DNA of 16,332 nt from Sulfurovum sp. (GTDB lineage: Bacteria > Campylobacterota > Campylobacteria > Campylobacterales > Sulfurovaceae), in NCBI GenBank assembly GCA_027046415.1, contig JALTYW010000080.1:1-16332 (forward strand), read 5' to 3'. Under the pieces are notes generated by a model, which did no database searches, had not been told where the DNA came from, and saw nothing but the letters and a program-made list of their open reading frames with translations. A program made the position numbers and the translations under genes. This document shows positions 1-8,530 of the stretch, in pieces. The stretch's first letter is position 1; every line of letters starts with the position of its first letter.

Positions 1-76
1 ACGCATCGGCTGTTGTGAAGCCAAGTGTCATTGTCAGTGCCGCAACCGCAGCGATCGTTCGTTTTTTCAAATTCAT
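1..76 (-). CDS. N-terminus of a secreted protein (partial, runs off the left edge)
   Basis: Only the first 25 codons are in the window. On the minus strand an ATG at 76 follows AAAGGA about six bases upstream. The visible peptide, MNLKKRTIAAVAALTMTLGF plus TTADA, has a Lys/Arg-rich start, a hydrophobic core and a small-residue end. This is a typical Sec signal peptide, so the product is probably periplasmic or outer-membrane. It begins 25 bases after the stop of the secreted amidohydrolase in the same orientation, which suggests one transcript. Nothing of the mature protein is visible, so no function can be given. Confidence 0.7.
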   Translation of the reverse strand, partial: MNLKKRTIAAVAALTMTLGFTTADA

Positions 77-101
77 GTTTTTCCTTTGTGTTGAATTGGA
101 T

Positions 102-1982
102 TTAATTTCTGTTTCCGCAGAAAGCGTCAAACGCCTCCGCACGCTTTTCGAACTTCTCCTTTTTGGCAAGCTCCCACGGACGTTCGCACCGGTTGGTTTT
201 GGCACACCACTTGTAGCCGGCACTGCCGATACACCCATACGCGTCTTTGTCACCGCCGACAAGCTTTGGTTTTCTCATTTTCAGTTCTCCTCTAAAAACC
301 ACACCCGCAACTTCAATATCTTTGATGTGCATTTTGTCGACTTTGAACGGGTTCTCCTCAAGAATGGTAAAGTTTGCGGTTTTCCCCTTTTTGATGGAGC
401 CGATCTTATTTTCAAGATTCAGTGTTCTTGCCGCATTGAGGGTAATGGCCTTCATTGCAGTGAAAACATCGATACGCTGATCCTGCGAAACGGGGTTGCC
501 TTTGTCCGTGACTCTGTTGACAGCCGTCCACGCCAGTGTCAGCGGTTCGGCTGGTGCCATACCAAAGTCTGAATGGAAAGAAAAGGGGATACCTCTCTCT
601 TCAAGAAGCTTCATAGGTACCAGGTTGTGTGCTCTTTTGGGTCCCAGACCGTATTTGGCATACTTTTCCGACAACGCCCACAGATAGTAGGGGTTCACGG
701 AGGCTTCGATGCCAAGTGCTTTCAGCTCATCTGCCTGATCTGCCGTAAAATACCCAAGATGATGCAGTGTCAGACGGTGATCCTTTCTCGGATGCTCCTT
801 TTGCAGCTGGCGTACTGTATCGAGACAGAGCTGAATACCCAGGTCGCCGTTGGCATGGATATGGATCTTGTAGCCTTTGTCCCAGTAGTAGCGCATCTGC
901 TTTTTAAAGGTCTCTATAGGCGTCATCCACTGCCCCTTGAAGCCGTCGCTATAGCCCTCTTTCATCTGCATCGCTAACGAATAGATGGCACCGTCTGCAA
1001 AGAGTTTCACCTGCTTTGGCAATATTTTGATATTGTCGGTATCATACTTTGCCGGTGCCTCTTCCATAAATTTTGTCGCCGCATCGAGGCTGCCCTTGAC
1101 CTCAGTGAGCTGTCCGGCATTGAGAATGTTGTAGATCTCATAGGCAGGCTTTTTATCCATCTCCGACTTGAGCAGATTGTACTCCATATCGAAATCGACA
1201 TTGGGGAAACCGGGCTCGTCTATGGTCGTAATGCCGTTTTTCTCCATCAGCTTCGTCATATCCGCAAGCCCCTTTTTATACTTGACGGGGTTGAGCATGA
1301 ACGGTGCTATCTTGGGCGCAAGCGCCTGCCATCCACCTTCGAAGAAGTGCCCTTTGTCCCACTCTACCTGAGGATTTCCCTTGTAATCGGCCTCTTTGAT
1401 CTTCATCAGTTTTATTGCAGCATCGTTGAGGAAGACTTCATGAAATGAGCGATGCAGTACGGCAACGGGGATATCGGGCGATATCTCGTTGAGCATGTTT
1501 CTGTCCAGTTTTCCGTGCCAGAGCTGATGGTATCCCCACACGAACAGTACGTCATCTTTTTTTCCGTACTTCGCAATGGACTCTTTCAGCCTTTTGATGT
1601 AGGCATCATGCCCCTCCACACCCTTTTTAATGCCATCTGGCACATGCCAGTCATGCGGCGCGATGATGTCGCCCGAGAGGAGAATCGCGGCAATAAGCGG
1701 ATGCAGGTGCGGTTCAATGAAACCCGGCATCATGGTTTTACCCTTGAGGTCGACCTCTACGGTCTTTCCGGCATAGTTGTTGACCGCATCAGCCTTTTTA
1801 CCGGTATAGATGATCTTACCGTCTCGCACCATGACTGCTTCGACATACTCGGGCTTGTCGCCCTCCATCGTGATGATGTCTCCGCCGTAGTAGAGTGTCT
1901 GCACTGAAGACGCCATCAGATTTGACAGCCCCAAAGCTGCCAGAATACCCGTTTTGCATACGGTTTGAATCCATAGTTTCAT
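102..1982 (-). CDS. Secreted amidohydrolase family 3 (YtcJ-like) with cysteine-rich C-terminal tail
   Basis: A 626-residue metal-dependent hydrolase of the amidohydrolase superfamily. The substrate cannot be told from sequence. Residues 1-25 look like a Sec signal peptide, so it acts in the periplasm or outside the cell. The family pattern is clear: an N-terminal beta segment, then PGFIEPHLHP with the metal pair H92/H94, later FADGAIYS, HIHANGD, LHHLGYF and the FHSDFG metal-Asp region, closing with GSIKKGKTANFTIL, the usual end of the second beta part. The last 44 residues are an add-on with four cysteines (C584, C593, C599, C622) in the pattern GCIGSAGYKWC-x5-CERPWE, a short motif also seen at the ends of other secreted proteins. 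The start is supported by a purine-rich site (GAGAGGGGAAG) just upstream. Likely co-transcribed with the secreted protein at 1-76. Confidence 0.88.
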   Translation of the reverse strand: MKLWIQTVCKTGILAALGLSNLMASSVQTLYYGGDIITMEGDKPEYVEAVMVRDGKIIYTGKKADAVNNYAGKTVEVDLKGKTMMPGFIEPHLHPLIAAILLSGDIIAPHDWHVPDGIKKGVEGHDAYIKRLKESIAKYGKKDDVLFVWGYHQLWHGKLDRNMLNEISPDIPVAVLHRSFHEVFLNDAAIKLMKIKEADYKGNPQVEWDKGHFFEGGWQALAPKIAPFMLNPVKYKKGLADMTKLMEKNGITTIDEPGFPNVDFDMEYNLLKSEMDKKPAYEIYNILNAGQLTEVKGSLDAATKFMEEAPAKYDTDNIKILPKQVKLFADGAIYSLAMQMKEGYSDGFKGQWMTPIETFKKQMRYYWDKGYKIHIHANGDLGIQLCLDTVRQLQKEHPRKDHRLTLHHLGYFTADQADELKALGIEASVNPYYLWALSEKYAKYGLGPKRAHNLVPMKLLEERGIPFSFHSDFGMAPAEPLTLAWTAVNRVTDKGNPVSQDQRIDVFTAMKAITLNAARTLNLENKIGSIKKGKTANFTILEENPFKVDKMHIKDIEVAGVVFRGELKMRKPKLVGGDKDAYGCIGSAGYKWCAKTNRCERPWELAKKEKFEKRAEAFDAFCGNRN

Positions 1983-2044
1983 TATTCTTCCCCTCTCCCT
2001 TCATCTGTAAAAGCAACACAGACGTATTGCCCTGTTCATCTACA

Positions 2045-2050
2045 AGTATA
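2045..2050 (-). promoter_or_regulatory. Candidate -10 box for the amidohydrolase
   Basis: On the minus strand TATACT sits at 2050-2045, in the context CGATATACTT, about 62 bases before the amidohydrolase ATG and inside the 107-base gap after trkH. No convincing -35 is seen, which is common for Campylobacterota vegetative promoters. This is a motif match only. Confidence 0.35.
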
Positions 2051-2089
2051 TCGAAATAAAATGCGTTCAGGATTTTTGTCGTAGTACTT

Positions 2090-3544
2090 TTAGAATTTCT
2101 TCCAAAAACTTCTGCTAAAAAGCAAAAAAACAGTATAGAACTCGAGCCGTCCGATAATCATGGCGAAAGAGAGAATGATCTTATCTGCATCAGAGAAAAA
2201 AGCGTAGTTCTGTGCAGGTCCCGTCAGTGCGAACCCTGGCCCGATATTGCCCACACATGCCAGTGCCGTAGAGACTGCCGTCATCGCATCAAATCCTCTG
2301 CCAAACAGGTAAAGGGTTACAAGCATATTGGTTATAATGAACAGAAAAATAAACCCTGTGGTCGAACTGATAATTTGTGAAGAGACCCGCTGCCTGTCGA
2401 TAAATACCCCTACTACCGCATTGGGGTGCAAAATCTTTTGCAACTGCAGAGAGAGATTTTTAAACAGTACAATATAGCGGATGACCTTAACCCCGCCTGC
2501 AGTCGATCCGGCATTACCGCCAATGAGCATCGCTACAAAGATGACACTGATAGCAATGTGTCCCCACTGCGCATAGTCAAGGGTGGCAAATCCGGTCGTT
2601 GTCAAAACCGATGCTATGGTAAAAAAGGAGTGGGTCATGGCATGAAACAGACTGTCTTTGTCCACAAATTCATCCACGCCACTCAATACCAGAGAAAGGA
2701 CAACAAAGATCAGAAGATACCATACCACCTCTTCCCGTTTGTATCCGTCAAGCGTACCGGTAGAGAACAACTTCAGGTGTGCCAAAAAGTTGATGCCTGA
2801 AATGATCATAAAAAAGGTCGTGATCCAGATAATGAGAGGAGAATCAAAGGCACCCAAGGAGGCATTTTTTGTCGAAAACCCACCGGTTGAAATGGTCGAA
2901 AAGGCATGGTTGATCGCATCAAACAGGCTCATACCTGCCAGTTTAAGCGCAATGGTATCAACAAGTGTAAAAAGCACATAGATGCCCCAAAGCCGCATAG
3001 CGGTATCTTTGATCTTTGGTGTAACCTTCTCCATCTTGATACCTGTCGACTCCGCTTTAAAAAGTGCCAAAGAACCACTGGGGTTGATAAGAGAGAAAAG
3101 CCCTACCCCCAGTACAATAATCCCCATCCCGCCAAGCCAGTGCATCAGGCTTCTGAGCATCAAAATGGAGTGTGGCAATCCCTCTATATCACTGTAGATC
3201 GTCGCTCCCGTAGTGGTAAATCCGCTAATCGCTTCAAAAAAACCGTCTGCCCACCCTGCATCCGTATAGAGAACAAGGGGTACCGTACCGGCAATGCCCA
3301 AGAGTATCCAGACAAGATTGACAGAGAGCACGCCGTCTCGAATGCTAAGCCGTATAGTATGCTGTTGCAATAACAGAAAAACGATCCCATTGATACCAAA
3401 CAATCCTGCAACAAAAAATGCAAAAGCATGCATATCCTCGCGGTAAAGCACTCCTGTAACCACTGGGATCAGAAGGAAAAGGCTCAATGCCATACCGATG
3501 ATCGACAAAAACTTCAGTACATTTTTTAACGCGTGTATATCCAT
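2090..3544 (-). CDS. trkH: TrkH/KtrB-family potassium uptake channel subunit
   Basis: A 484-residue polytopic inner-membrane protein that forms the K+ path of the Trk system, gated by the TrkA ring. The four pore-loop filter segments are all present, each with its key glycine: TTGAT near residues 111-115, STGGFST near 219-225, TTTGF near 315-319 and VGNIGPGF near 431-438. The IGGNAGSTAGGVK stretch near 341-353 is also typical of TrkH. Length matches E. coli TrkH (483). The start codon lies inside the last codons of trkA (19-base overlap), which suggests translational coupling. No truncation or missing filter residue is seen. Confidence 0.95.
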   Translation of the reverse strand: MDIHALKNVLKFLSIIGMALSLFLLIPVVTGVLYREDMHAFAFFVAGLFGINGIVFLLLQQHTIRLSIRDGVLSVNLVWILLGIAGTVPLVLYTDAGWADGFFEAISGFTTTGATIYSDIEGLPHSILMLRSLMHWLGGMGIIVLGVGLFSLINPSGSLALFKAESTGIKMEKVTPKIKDTAMRLWGIYVLFTLVDTIALKLAGMSLFDAINHAFSTISTGGFSTKNASLGAFDSPLIIWITTFFMIISGINFLAHLKLFSTGTLDGYKREEVVWYLLIFVVLSLVLSGVDEFVDKDSLFHAMTHSFFTIASVLTTTGFATLDYAQWGHIAISVIFVAMLIGGNAGSTAGGVKVIRYIVLFKNLSLQLQKILHPNAVVGVFIDRQRVSSQIISSTTGFIFLFIITNMLVTLYLFGRGFDAMTAVSTALACVGNIGPGFALTGPAQNYAFFSDADKIILSFAMIIGRLEFYTVFLLFSRSFWKKF

Positions 3545-4842
3545 CGTTGCAGCATCTCCTCATCCTCCGTTTTTCCTACAACGAGAATCGTATCATCCTC
3601 TGCGAGCAATGGTCTCTGCATTAAAGGGAAAATACGCTCCTCTCTCAAAACAAATACACTACACCCTTCCGGCGCATGTGCTATGGTCTTCCCAATCAAC
3701 GGTGACTGGGGATATATCTTTCGCATAAACAGTACAGCTTCTCCTCCGCAAAAATGGCGTTCACTCACAATACTGCTTGCCACAATACTCTCTAAGATCG
3801 CATAGTACGCTCCTGTTTTGCTTCCTCGTACGACCACAATGCCAAGCTGATGCATCAGCCCATAATAGGCTTTGTCATTGTTGATTGCAACAACCTTCTC
3901 CACACCATATTCTTGTGCTTCAATACACTTGACAATATTGGTCTCGTCATTTACAGTCGCGGCAATCAGCATATCGGCCTTTTTCAACCCCTCCTCTTCA
4001 AAAAGCCTATGATCTTCATAAGCGGAGTGAATCACCGTTGCCCTGCCCTCAAGATACTCCGCTGCCTGATGACACAGCTCTCTGTTCTTCTCGATCAGCT
4101 TGATCTCAAGATCACGTTTTAGCAGCTTTTTGGCGATCTTCTGCGCCAAAACATTCGCACCGAATATCGCAACCTTTTTGATTTTGGATGGGAGCTTCAC
4201 ATCAAGTATGGCCGAAGTTTTCTGAATGGTATGCTCCTCCCCGAACAGATACACCAGATCTCCATTTACAATCTTTTCATCTGCACTGGGAACCATAAAG
4301 CGTTTCTGACGTTCTATCCCTACAACCACCATTGTTTTATCTGTCAACTGACCAATAGACAACCCGGTCTTGCACTCTGCCTTGACTGACACCAGCTTGT
4401 GTTCTGTTTGTGGAAAACGCTTGACATTGTTCGCCTTTGGGAAAGCAAACAACTCTCCTACCTGATCAGCGGTCAATTTGTCAGGAAAGACCGCAAAATC
4501 GACACCGAGTTTTGCAATCACAGCACTGTTGGAGAAGTAATCATTGCGCAGGCGGATGATCTTCTTTCCTACCCTAACCGCATCTTCCACAATAAGTGTC
4601 GAAAGAAGGTTTGACTCATCAGAATCGGTAACAGCAATAAAGAGATCTACCGATTCCAGCGGTAGATCCTGATAGGTTTGAGGATCTTCGACATCACCTT
4701 GAAAAACCATAATATCAACATCCTCTTCAAGCTTGTTCAGCTTTCGGATATCTCTGTCCACCACAATAACATTGTACTTGAAAGAGAGCTTCTGTGCCAG
4801 AGAATACCCAACCGTTCCGGCTCCGGCGATCATCACATCCAT
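3526..4842 (-). CDS. trkA: TrkA, NAD-binding regulatory subunit of Trk K+ uptake
   Basis: A 438-residue cytoplasmic protein with two RCK units in tandem. It binds NAD(H) and/or nucleotides and gates TrkH. The first Rossmann fold opens with MIAGAGTVG (Gly7, Gly9, Gly12) and ends its second strand with the acidic Asp29 in VIVVDRD. The second starts near residue 223 (KKVAIFGANVLAQKIAKKL) with the matching acidic end LIEKN. Each Rossmann unit is followed by a TrkA-C-like domain. The start is fixed by AGGAGA about seven bases before ATG. It overlaps trkH and lies 28 bases after the thioredoxin-fold gene, so it may also be read from the nirF promoter. Its own promoter within that gap was not recognised. 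Confidence 0.94.
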   Translation of the reverse strand: MDVMIAGAGTVGYSLAQKLSFKYNVIVVDRDIRKLNKLEEDVDIMVFQGDVEDPQTYQDLPLESVDLFIAVTDSDESNLLSTLIVEDAVRVGKKIIRLRNDYFSNSAVIAKLGVDFAVFPDKLTADQVGELFAFPKANNVKRFPQTEHKLVSVKAECKTGLSIGQLTDKTMVVVGIERQKRFMVPSADEKIVNGDLVYLFGEEHTIQKTSAILDVKLPSKIKKVAIFGANVLAQKIAKKLLKRDLEIKLIEKNRELCHQAAEYLEGRATVIHSAYEDHRLFEEEGLKKADMLIAATVNDETNIVKCIEAQEYGVEKVVAINNDKAYYGLMHQLGIVVVRGSKTGAYYAILESIVASSIVSERHFCGGEAVLFMRKIYPQSPLIGKTIAHAPEGCSVFVLREERIFPLMQRPLLAEDDTILVVGKTEDEEMLQRWIYTR

Positions 4843-4870
4843 ACTGCTGTCTCCTTCTATATGGTCATTC

Positions 4871-5299
4871 TCATCTTATTATACTCTTTTCAGCCTGTTG
4901 CAGCATAGGGAGCACTTGTGTTCGTATGATCTCCGGCGTGATCTCTCTTCCGTAGAGCGGTGCGGCAAGCAGTTGTTCATCCCGCCAGTCTATCAGGAAA
5001 AGTGTAGGGAAGCGTGTAGTATAAAACATTTCTGAAGGGTATGCCGAAACATGATCTGCCTGTACAATCAGGGGGACTGTCATCCGGTTAAGCATATCTA
5101 CATACGGCTGATCTGTCATCACATCCTTTACAATCTCTCGGCTTAACCTGTCACCATTGCGAATAAGCAGCATCAAGATAGGTTTATGTGCCCGTATCGC
5201 TTTGCTGTGTGCTTTCTGGTAGCTTCCGCTCCAATGAACAAAATCCACGCCATAAGCGGTAACAGAGAGTACCAATAGCACACATCCAAACCGCAGCAT
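4871..5299 (-). CDS. Exported thioredoxin-fold protein lacking the CxxC motif
   Basis: A 142-residue protein with a short N-terminal hydrophobic segment (FGCVLLVLSVTAYGVDF), probably a signal peptide. The rest follows the thioredoxin-like layout of small periplasmic proteins: VHWSGSYQKAHSKAIRAHKP, then the strand ILMLLI, a helix, a central strand VPLIVQAD, and the cis-Pro segment RFPTLFLID near residues 96-104. Where the redox CxxC should follow the first strand there is RNGDRLSRE instead. The only cysteine, C6, lies in the leader, so thiol-disulfide chemistry is unlikely. It starts 10 bases after the nirF stop on the same strand, with a weak AGGTG ribosome site, so it is probably the second gene of the nirF transcript. 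A chaperone or docking role in nitrite reductase maturation is possible but is inference. Confidence 0.75.
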   Translation of the reverse strand: MLRFGCVLLVLSVTAYGVDFVHWSGSYQKAHSKAIRAHKPILMLLIRNGDRLSREIVKDVMTDQPYVDMLNRMTVPLIVQADHVSAYPSEMFYTTRFPTLFLIDWRDEQLLAAPLYGREITPEIIRTQVLPMLQQAEKSIIR

Positions 5300-5309
5300 C
5301 GTATCACAC

Positions 5310-6434
5310 CTACGGGTTCGCCTTCATATCATAGATAAAAATACCGGATGGATGCTCCACCTGGTAGATATCTCTGGCAAGATACCATTTTTTTGTATGG
5401 ATCACACTAACCTGATTGGCATCGTTGACAGAGACATAGAGAAAAGGATCATATTGTGACCATCGCACATGCAGTACTTTTCCGGGGAATGTAAACGTTT
5501 TGACGATCTTCAGTGTTTGGGTATCTATGATCTGAATCGTAGGAAAATCTTTTCCTGAATAGGTTACAGCAAGATACTTTTTATCCGGGCTTAGAGAAGT
5601 AAATACCGGCAATCCTTTGGTTTTGATGTTTTTGATAAATTTGAAATGCTTGTCATAAACCATCACCACATTATTTCCGACTGCCGGAATAAAGGTTTTA
5701 TCCTTGCTGATAGACCAAAAACCGAAATGGGGCACTTTCAACACGGGCTTGTTGCCTTCGGCGGTGATCTTGATCGCTTTGTACATCATTTTATCAAGAT
5801 CGATCACACCAAAAGCTTTTCCGAGAAAAAAGCCAACGATATAGGTATGTCCGCTAAGCATCGCGTCAAACGGCATTTGTCCTACGTCAAACTCTCTGTA
5901 TCGCTTGAATTTCGGCAACCCTTTTCCAGCGTTTTCATCTTTAAGCACAGTCACTTTGTCATTGTCCATCTGTGCAAAAACCAACATATCTTTATAGATT
6001 TTGATACCGACATTCTTTGACCCGGTCACAATTTTGTCAATGGGCTTGAGGTCACGGCTCAGAATATCTACTGATTTGTCGTCATAGTTGGCTACAGCGA
6101 CATAGTTTTTCCCTATAACAAATCCGATGGCAGACTTGGAAGTTTTGTACTCTGCTTCTTTTTTTTCAGTTTTCGGATCGAACTTTACAACATACCCGTC
6201 ACGGCTGATCAGATAACCATCATCGCCATCGAATTTGATGATCCCGTGATTCATGTTATGCATATGCTGCATATGTCTTCTGACCAACCCCTCTTCAATC
6301 ACTGCAACCGATTCACTCTCACGTTCGACTACAAATATTTTCTCTCTGGCAGTCGGAGTGGCCTCCTTCACAATATCAGGCGTAGCACCTATCAATAGAC
6401 TATATACAGATACGATTAGAAACAAGTATTTCAT
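5310..6434 (-). CDS. nirF: NirF-like heme d1 biogenesis protein
   Basis: A 374-residue beta-propeller protein with a Sec signal (residues 1-16) and no lipobox cysteine. NirF proteins act in the periplasm in late heme d1 synthesis for NirS. Evidence is the d1-propeller style of repeats: MNHGIIKFDGDDGYLISRDGYVVKFD (given in pieces: H63, then DGYLISRDG), AVANYDDKSVDIL, FIPAVGNNVVMVYD, IQIIDTQTLKIV, and a C-terminal HPSGIFIYD that matches the usual NirF ending. H63, at the head of the first blade, aligns by eye with the histidine known to matter in Paracoccus NirF. Just before it is an unusual His/Met cluster, HMQHMHNMNH (residues 54-63). The start is backed by GAGGA seven bases upstream, and a DNR/FNR-like promoter lies at 6469-6510. 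A generic YVTN-repeat protein is the main alternative; position next to nirS favours NirF. Confidence 0.8.
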   Translation of the reverse strand: MKYLFLIVSVYSLLIGATPDIVKEATPTAREKIFVVERESESVAVIEEGLVRRHMQHMHNMNHGIIKFDGDDGYLISRDGYVVKFDPKTEKKEAEYKTSKSAIGFVIGKNYVAVANYDDKSVDILSRDLKPIDKIVTGSKNVGIKIYKDMLVFAQMDNDKVTVLKDENAGKGLPKFKRYREFDVGQMPFDAMLSGHTYIVGFFLGKAFGVIDLDKMMYKAIKITAEGNKPVLKVPHFGFWSISKDKTFIPAVGNNVVMVYDKHFKFIKNIKTKGLPVFTSLSPDKKYLAVTYSGKDFPTIQIIDTQTLKIVKTFTFPGKVLHVRWSQYDPFLYVSVNDANQVSVIHTKKWYLARDIYQVEHPSGIFIYDMKANP

Positions 6435-6468
6435 TTTCAGTCCTCACACGATTTTGAAATTATGCTAC

Positions 6469-6510
6469 ATTGTACTCTATTTGTATCAATCATCCGTTGA
6501 GGCATATCAA
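6469..6510 (-). promoter_or_regulatory. DNR/FNR-like operator and -10 box in front of nirF
   Basis: On the minus strand TTGAT-ATGC-CTCAA (6510-6497) differs from a perfect FNR/DNR palindrome at one base. After exactly 22 bases comes TACAAT (6474-6469), five of six matches to TATAAT. With the start seven bases past the -10, the palindrome centre is at -41.5, the class II activator position. The same spacing occurs at the norC-side and 11976 sites. The binding protein itself is not in the window. Confidence 0.6.
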
Positions 6511-6625
6511 GCAAGCAGGGAAAATATTTGGAGAGAAAGACAGTTACGAGGGAAACCAATCAAACAGAAAAGGAGACTAAACTTTCACAGTTGATGATTT
6601 CCCGCCTGACTGCCTTGTTATGACA

Positions 6626-6646
6626 AAGAGGGCAGAGTGCCCTCTT
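6626..6646 (-). terminator. Hairpin just downstream of nirS
   Basis: A perfect 9-bp stem, AAGAGGGCA and TGCCCTCTT, with a 3-base loop, begins 15 bases past the nirS stop. The stem ends in TT, followed by TGTCATAAC, so the T tract is poor. It is likely a terminator or 3' stabilising hairpin separating nirS from nirF, which has its own promoter. Confidence 0.6.
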
Positions 6647-6660
6647 CATCTAGTGTGCCA

Positions 6661-8370
6661 TTATGCACCTGGAATGTGCTGTCTGTGCTCTACAGAATAG
6701 GTAAATGTCGGTGTTGTCAAGTTATGTATATACTTGATAAATTCACCTGTTTTGGCATTATAGATACCAATACGTCCGGTTGTCCACTCGGAAATAAATG
6801 TCCACTTTCCATGATTTGCAGGCTCTGCATGAAGCAGTCTCGGCTGTACCGGCTTGGCAACCTTGGCACCCGGTTTGGCTGTATAGGAGAGCAGCTTCTC
6901 TTTGGAAAGTTTCGAAGCTACCTCTTTGCCCGCCACAGTTTTAAACTGTGTTGCATCCCAAGTTTGCAATATCTTTCCTGTATGCGCATCAATGAGTCTA
7001 CCCTCTTTTTTGCCCACTTCAATAATACGGTCTGTCTCAAGTGTCTCTTTGTTGATCAGATACACTTTGTTGTAGTTCTCAGGGGTGCCGAGTACACAGT
7101 CTGCCCAAAGATACGGCGTATCCTTGCTGGTACCAACAAACAGACCACCGCCAGCGGTAGGAACATTTGCAACAACATCCCAGTTCATATCCCAGACAAC
7201 AATATTACCGACGTTCATGCTTGCTGTTGCGTTCAACTGTCCATACTTCTCATTAAACCATGAACTACCTTGACCTGGATGCGGTTTTGTTCCCGGACCT
7301 GTGTAAACTTTTGCCGCCAGTTTTTTCGTTTTAAAGTCAACGATACCCACCAGATCTGATCCCTGCGAAGCGATCATATAGTAACGACCGATCTCTTTCC
7401 CTTCATTGAGGAAGGCATCATGCAAAATCTTTCCAATATTTGGAATATCACCCACAATTGGGAAGTCCGGTTTGCTGTAGTCTACAATATAGACATGCCC
7501 ACCATCTTTGAGTGCGAATGCGAAATATGGTCCATACGGTGTATCGGCAATAGAAGCCACGCGGCTTGGTACAATATTACCGTCAGGGTCAATCACACCG
7601 GCTGTCTGATAGACTTTCAACGGTTCAAGTGTCATAGCATCACACAAAACAGCTCCACCTGGATTATAGTTACCCGCCATAACATATTTTCCATCCGGAG
7701 ACACGGCAAGCCCTCTTGACTCCTGACCTACCTGAACACTGGCAATCGCAGGCTGCCCCGGTGCTGCCAGATCAAACATCGTAAGACGTCCTGAACGCGA
7801 AATGGAATAGGCATAGCGCGGCATACGCTTGTTGGTTACGGTTACGTGTACGGCAAATCCTGCTTTATGTCGGGAGAGTACTTTACCGTTTGTACCGTCA
7901 ATGAAATCAACCAGTGATGCATCACGCTCTGTAGCAAATACAATATCCATGACACTCTTTACATCCGTTGCATGCGGATACTTCTTTAAGAGTTCCTTAC
8001 GGTCAGCAAGTTTTTTCCAACTCTTTTTTACCTCATCAAGATCGAGTCGCAGTTCTACCGTATTTTTCCAGTTCATCAGCCAGTCGACCATCCCCATTGC
8101 ATCATCTTTGCTGAACATATGTTTCCATGCCGGCATTGCCGTACCCGGACGCCCGTTCATAATCACCTCAGCCAGAGAATACGCCTCTTTTTTCTTCAGT
8201 GCTTTAGGACGGAGATCTGACCCAACACCACCCTGATGGATCGGTCCGTGACATCCCTGACACTCTTTCTCATATACTTTGGCAAAATCCATTTTGGATG
8301 ATCCTGCCATTGCCATGGTTGCAACCAGACTCGTCGCCGCTGCCAGTCCCAAAAGTCTACTAAGTTTCAT
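6661..8370 (-). CDS. nirS: Cytochrome cd1 nitrite reductase (NO-forming)
   Basis: A 569-residue periplasmic enzyme that reduces nitrite to NO in denitrification. It has a Sec signal (residues 1-22, ending AMA), then a cytochrome c domain with heme motif C37-QG-C40-H41 and a likely axial Met79 in GTAMPAW. The heme d1 eight-blade propeller spans about 135 to the C-terminus. H175 (GFAVHVT) fits the proximal d1 ligand. H317 (ILHDAF) and H364 (TKPHPGQG) fit the two active-site histidines equivalent to His327/His369 of Pseudomonas aeruginosa NirS. Length is normal for the family. The start is supported by AAGGAG seven bases upstream. Read on its own transcript: a terminator-like hairpin lies downstream and another after the small gene upstream. 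Only a TTGAC half-site (8449-8453) was seen in its promoter region, so its control may differ from that of nor and nirF. Confidence 0.96.
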   Translation of the reverse strand: MKLSRLLGLAAATSLVATMAMAGSSKMDFAKVYEKECQGCHGPIHQGGVGSDLRPKALKKKEAYSLAEVIMNGRPGTAMPAWKHMFSKDDAMGMVDWLMNWKNTVELRLDLDEVKKSWKKLADRKELLKKYPHATDVKSVMDIVFATERDASLVDFIDGTNGKVLSRHKAGFAVHVTVTNKRMPRYAYSISRSGRLTMFDLAAPGQPAIASVQVGQESRGLAVSPDGKYVMAGNYNPGGAVLCDAMTLEPLKVYQTAGVIDPDGNIVPSRVASIADTPYGPYFAFALKDGGHVYIVDYSKPDFPIVGDIPNIGKILHDAFLNEGKEIGRYYMIASQGSDLVGIVDFKTKKLAAKVYTGPGTKPHPGQGSSWFNEKYGQLNATASMNVGNIVVWDMNWDVVANVPTAGGGLFVGTSKDTPYLWADCVLGTPENYNKVYLINKETLETDRIIEVGKKEGRLIDAHTGKILQTWDATQFKTVAGKEVASKLSKEKLLSYTAKPGAKVAKPVQPRLLHAEPANHGKWTFISEWTTGRIGIYNAKTGEFIKYIHNLTTPTFTYSVEHRQHIPGA

Positions 8371-8466
8371 GCTTCACTCCTTAGTGCATCATATTCATAA
8401 TTTAGCCTAACTTAAAGCTTTTATGAATAAAATCATGAAGTCTATTATTTGACGATAACAGACACC

Positions 8467-8498
8467 TTTGGGGGTCCTACACCGACCCTCACCCCAAA
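8467..8498. repeat. GC-rich inverted repeat in the nirS upstream region
   Basis: TTTGGGG (8467-8473) and CCCCAAA (8492-8498) form a perfect 7-bp outer stem, and GGGTC/GACCC (8472-8476 and 8484-8488) gives a competing 5-bp inner pairing. It stands out as a G/C block in AT-rich DNA between the 48-residue gene and nirS. There is no T tract on either side, so an ordinary terminator is unlikely. Role unknown. Confidence 0.45.
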
Positions 8499-8530
8499 CT
8501 TCTTCCATCCAAGTGTATCATCTAAAAACT

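Noticed and set aside
6637-7263. Plus-strand open frame of 208 codons opposite the nirS 3' end
   Set aside because: Entirely antisense to the conserved nirS propeller, cysteine-rich in a way typical of shadow translation, no ribosome site.
8449-8462. Possible DNR-like operator in front of nirS
   Set aside because: Only one half-site (GTCAA on the minus strand) is present; the other half matches one base of five, and the best -10 (CATAAA) is 23 rather than 22 bases away. Kept as a half-site remark only.
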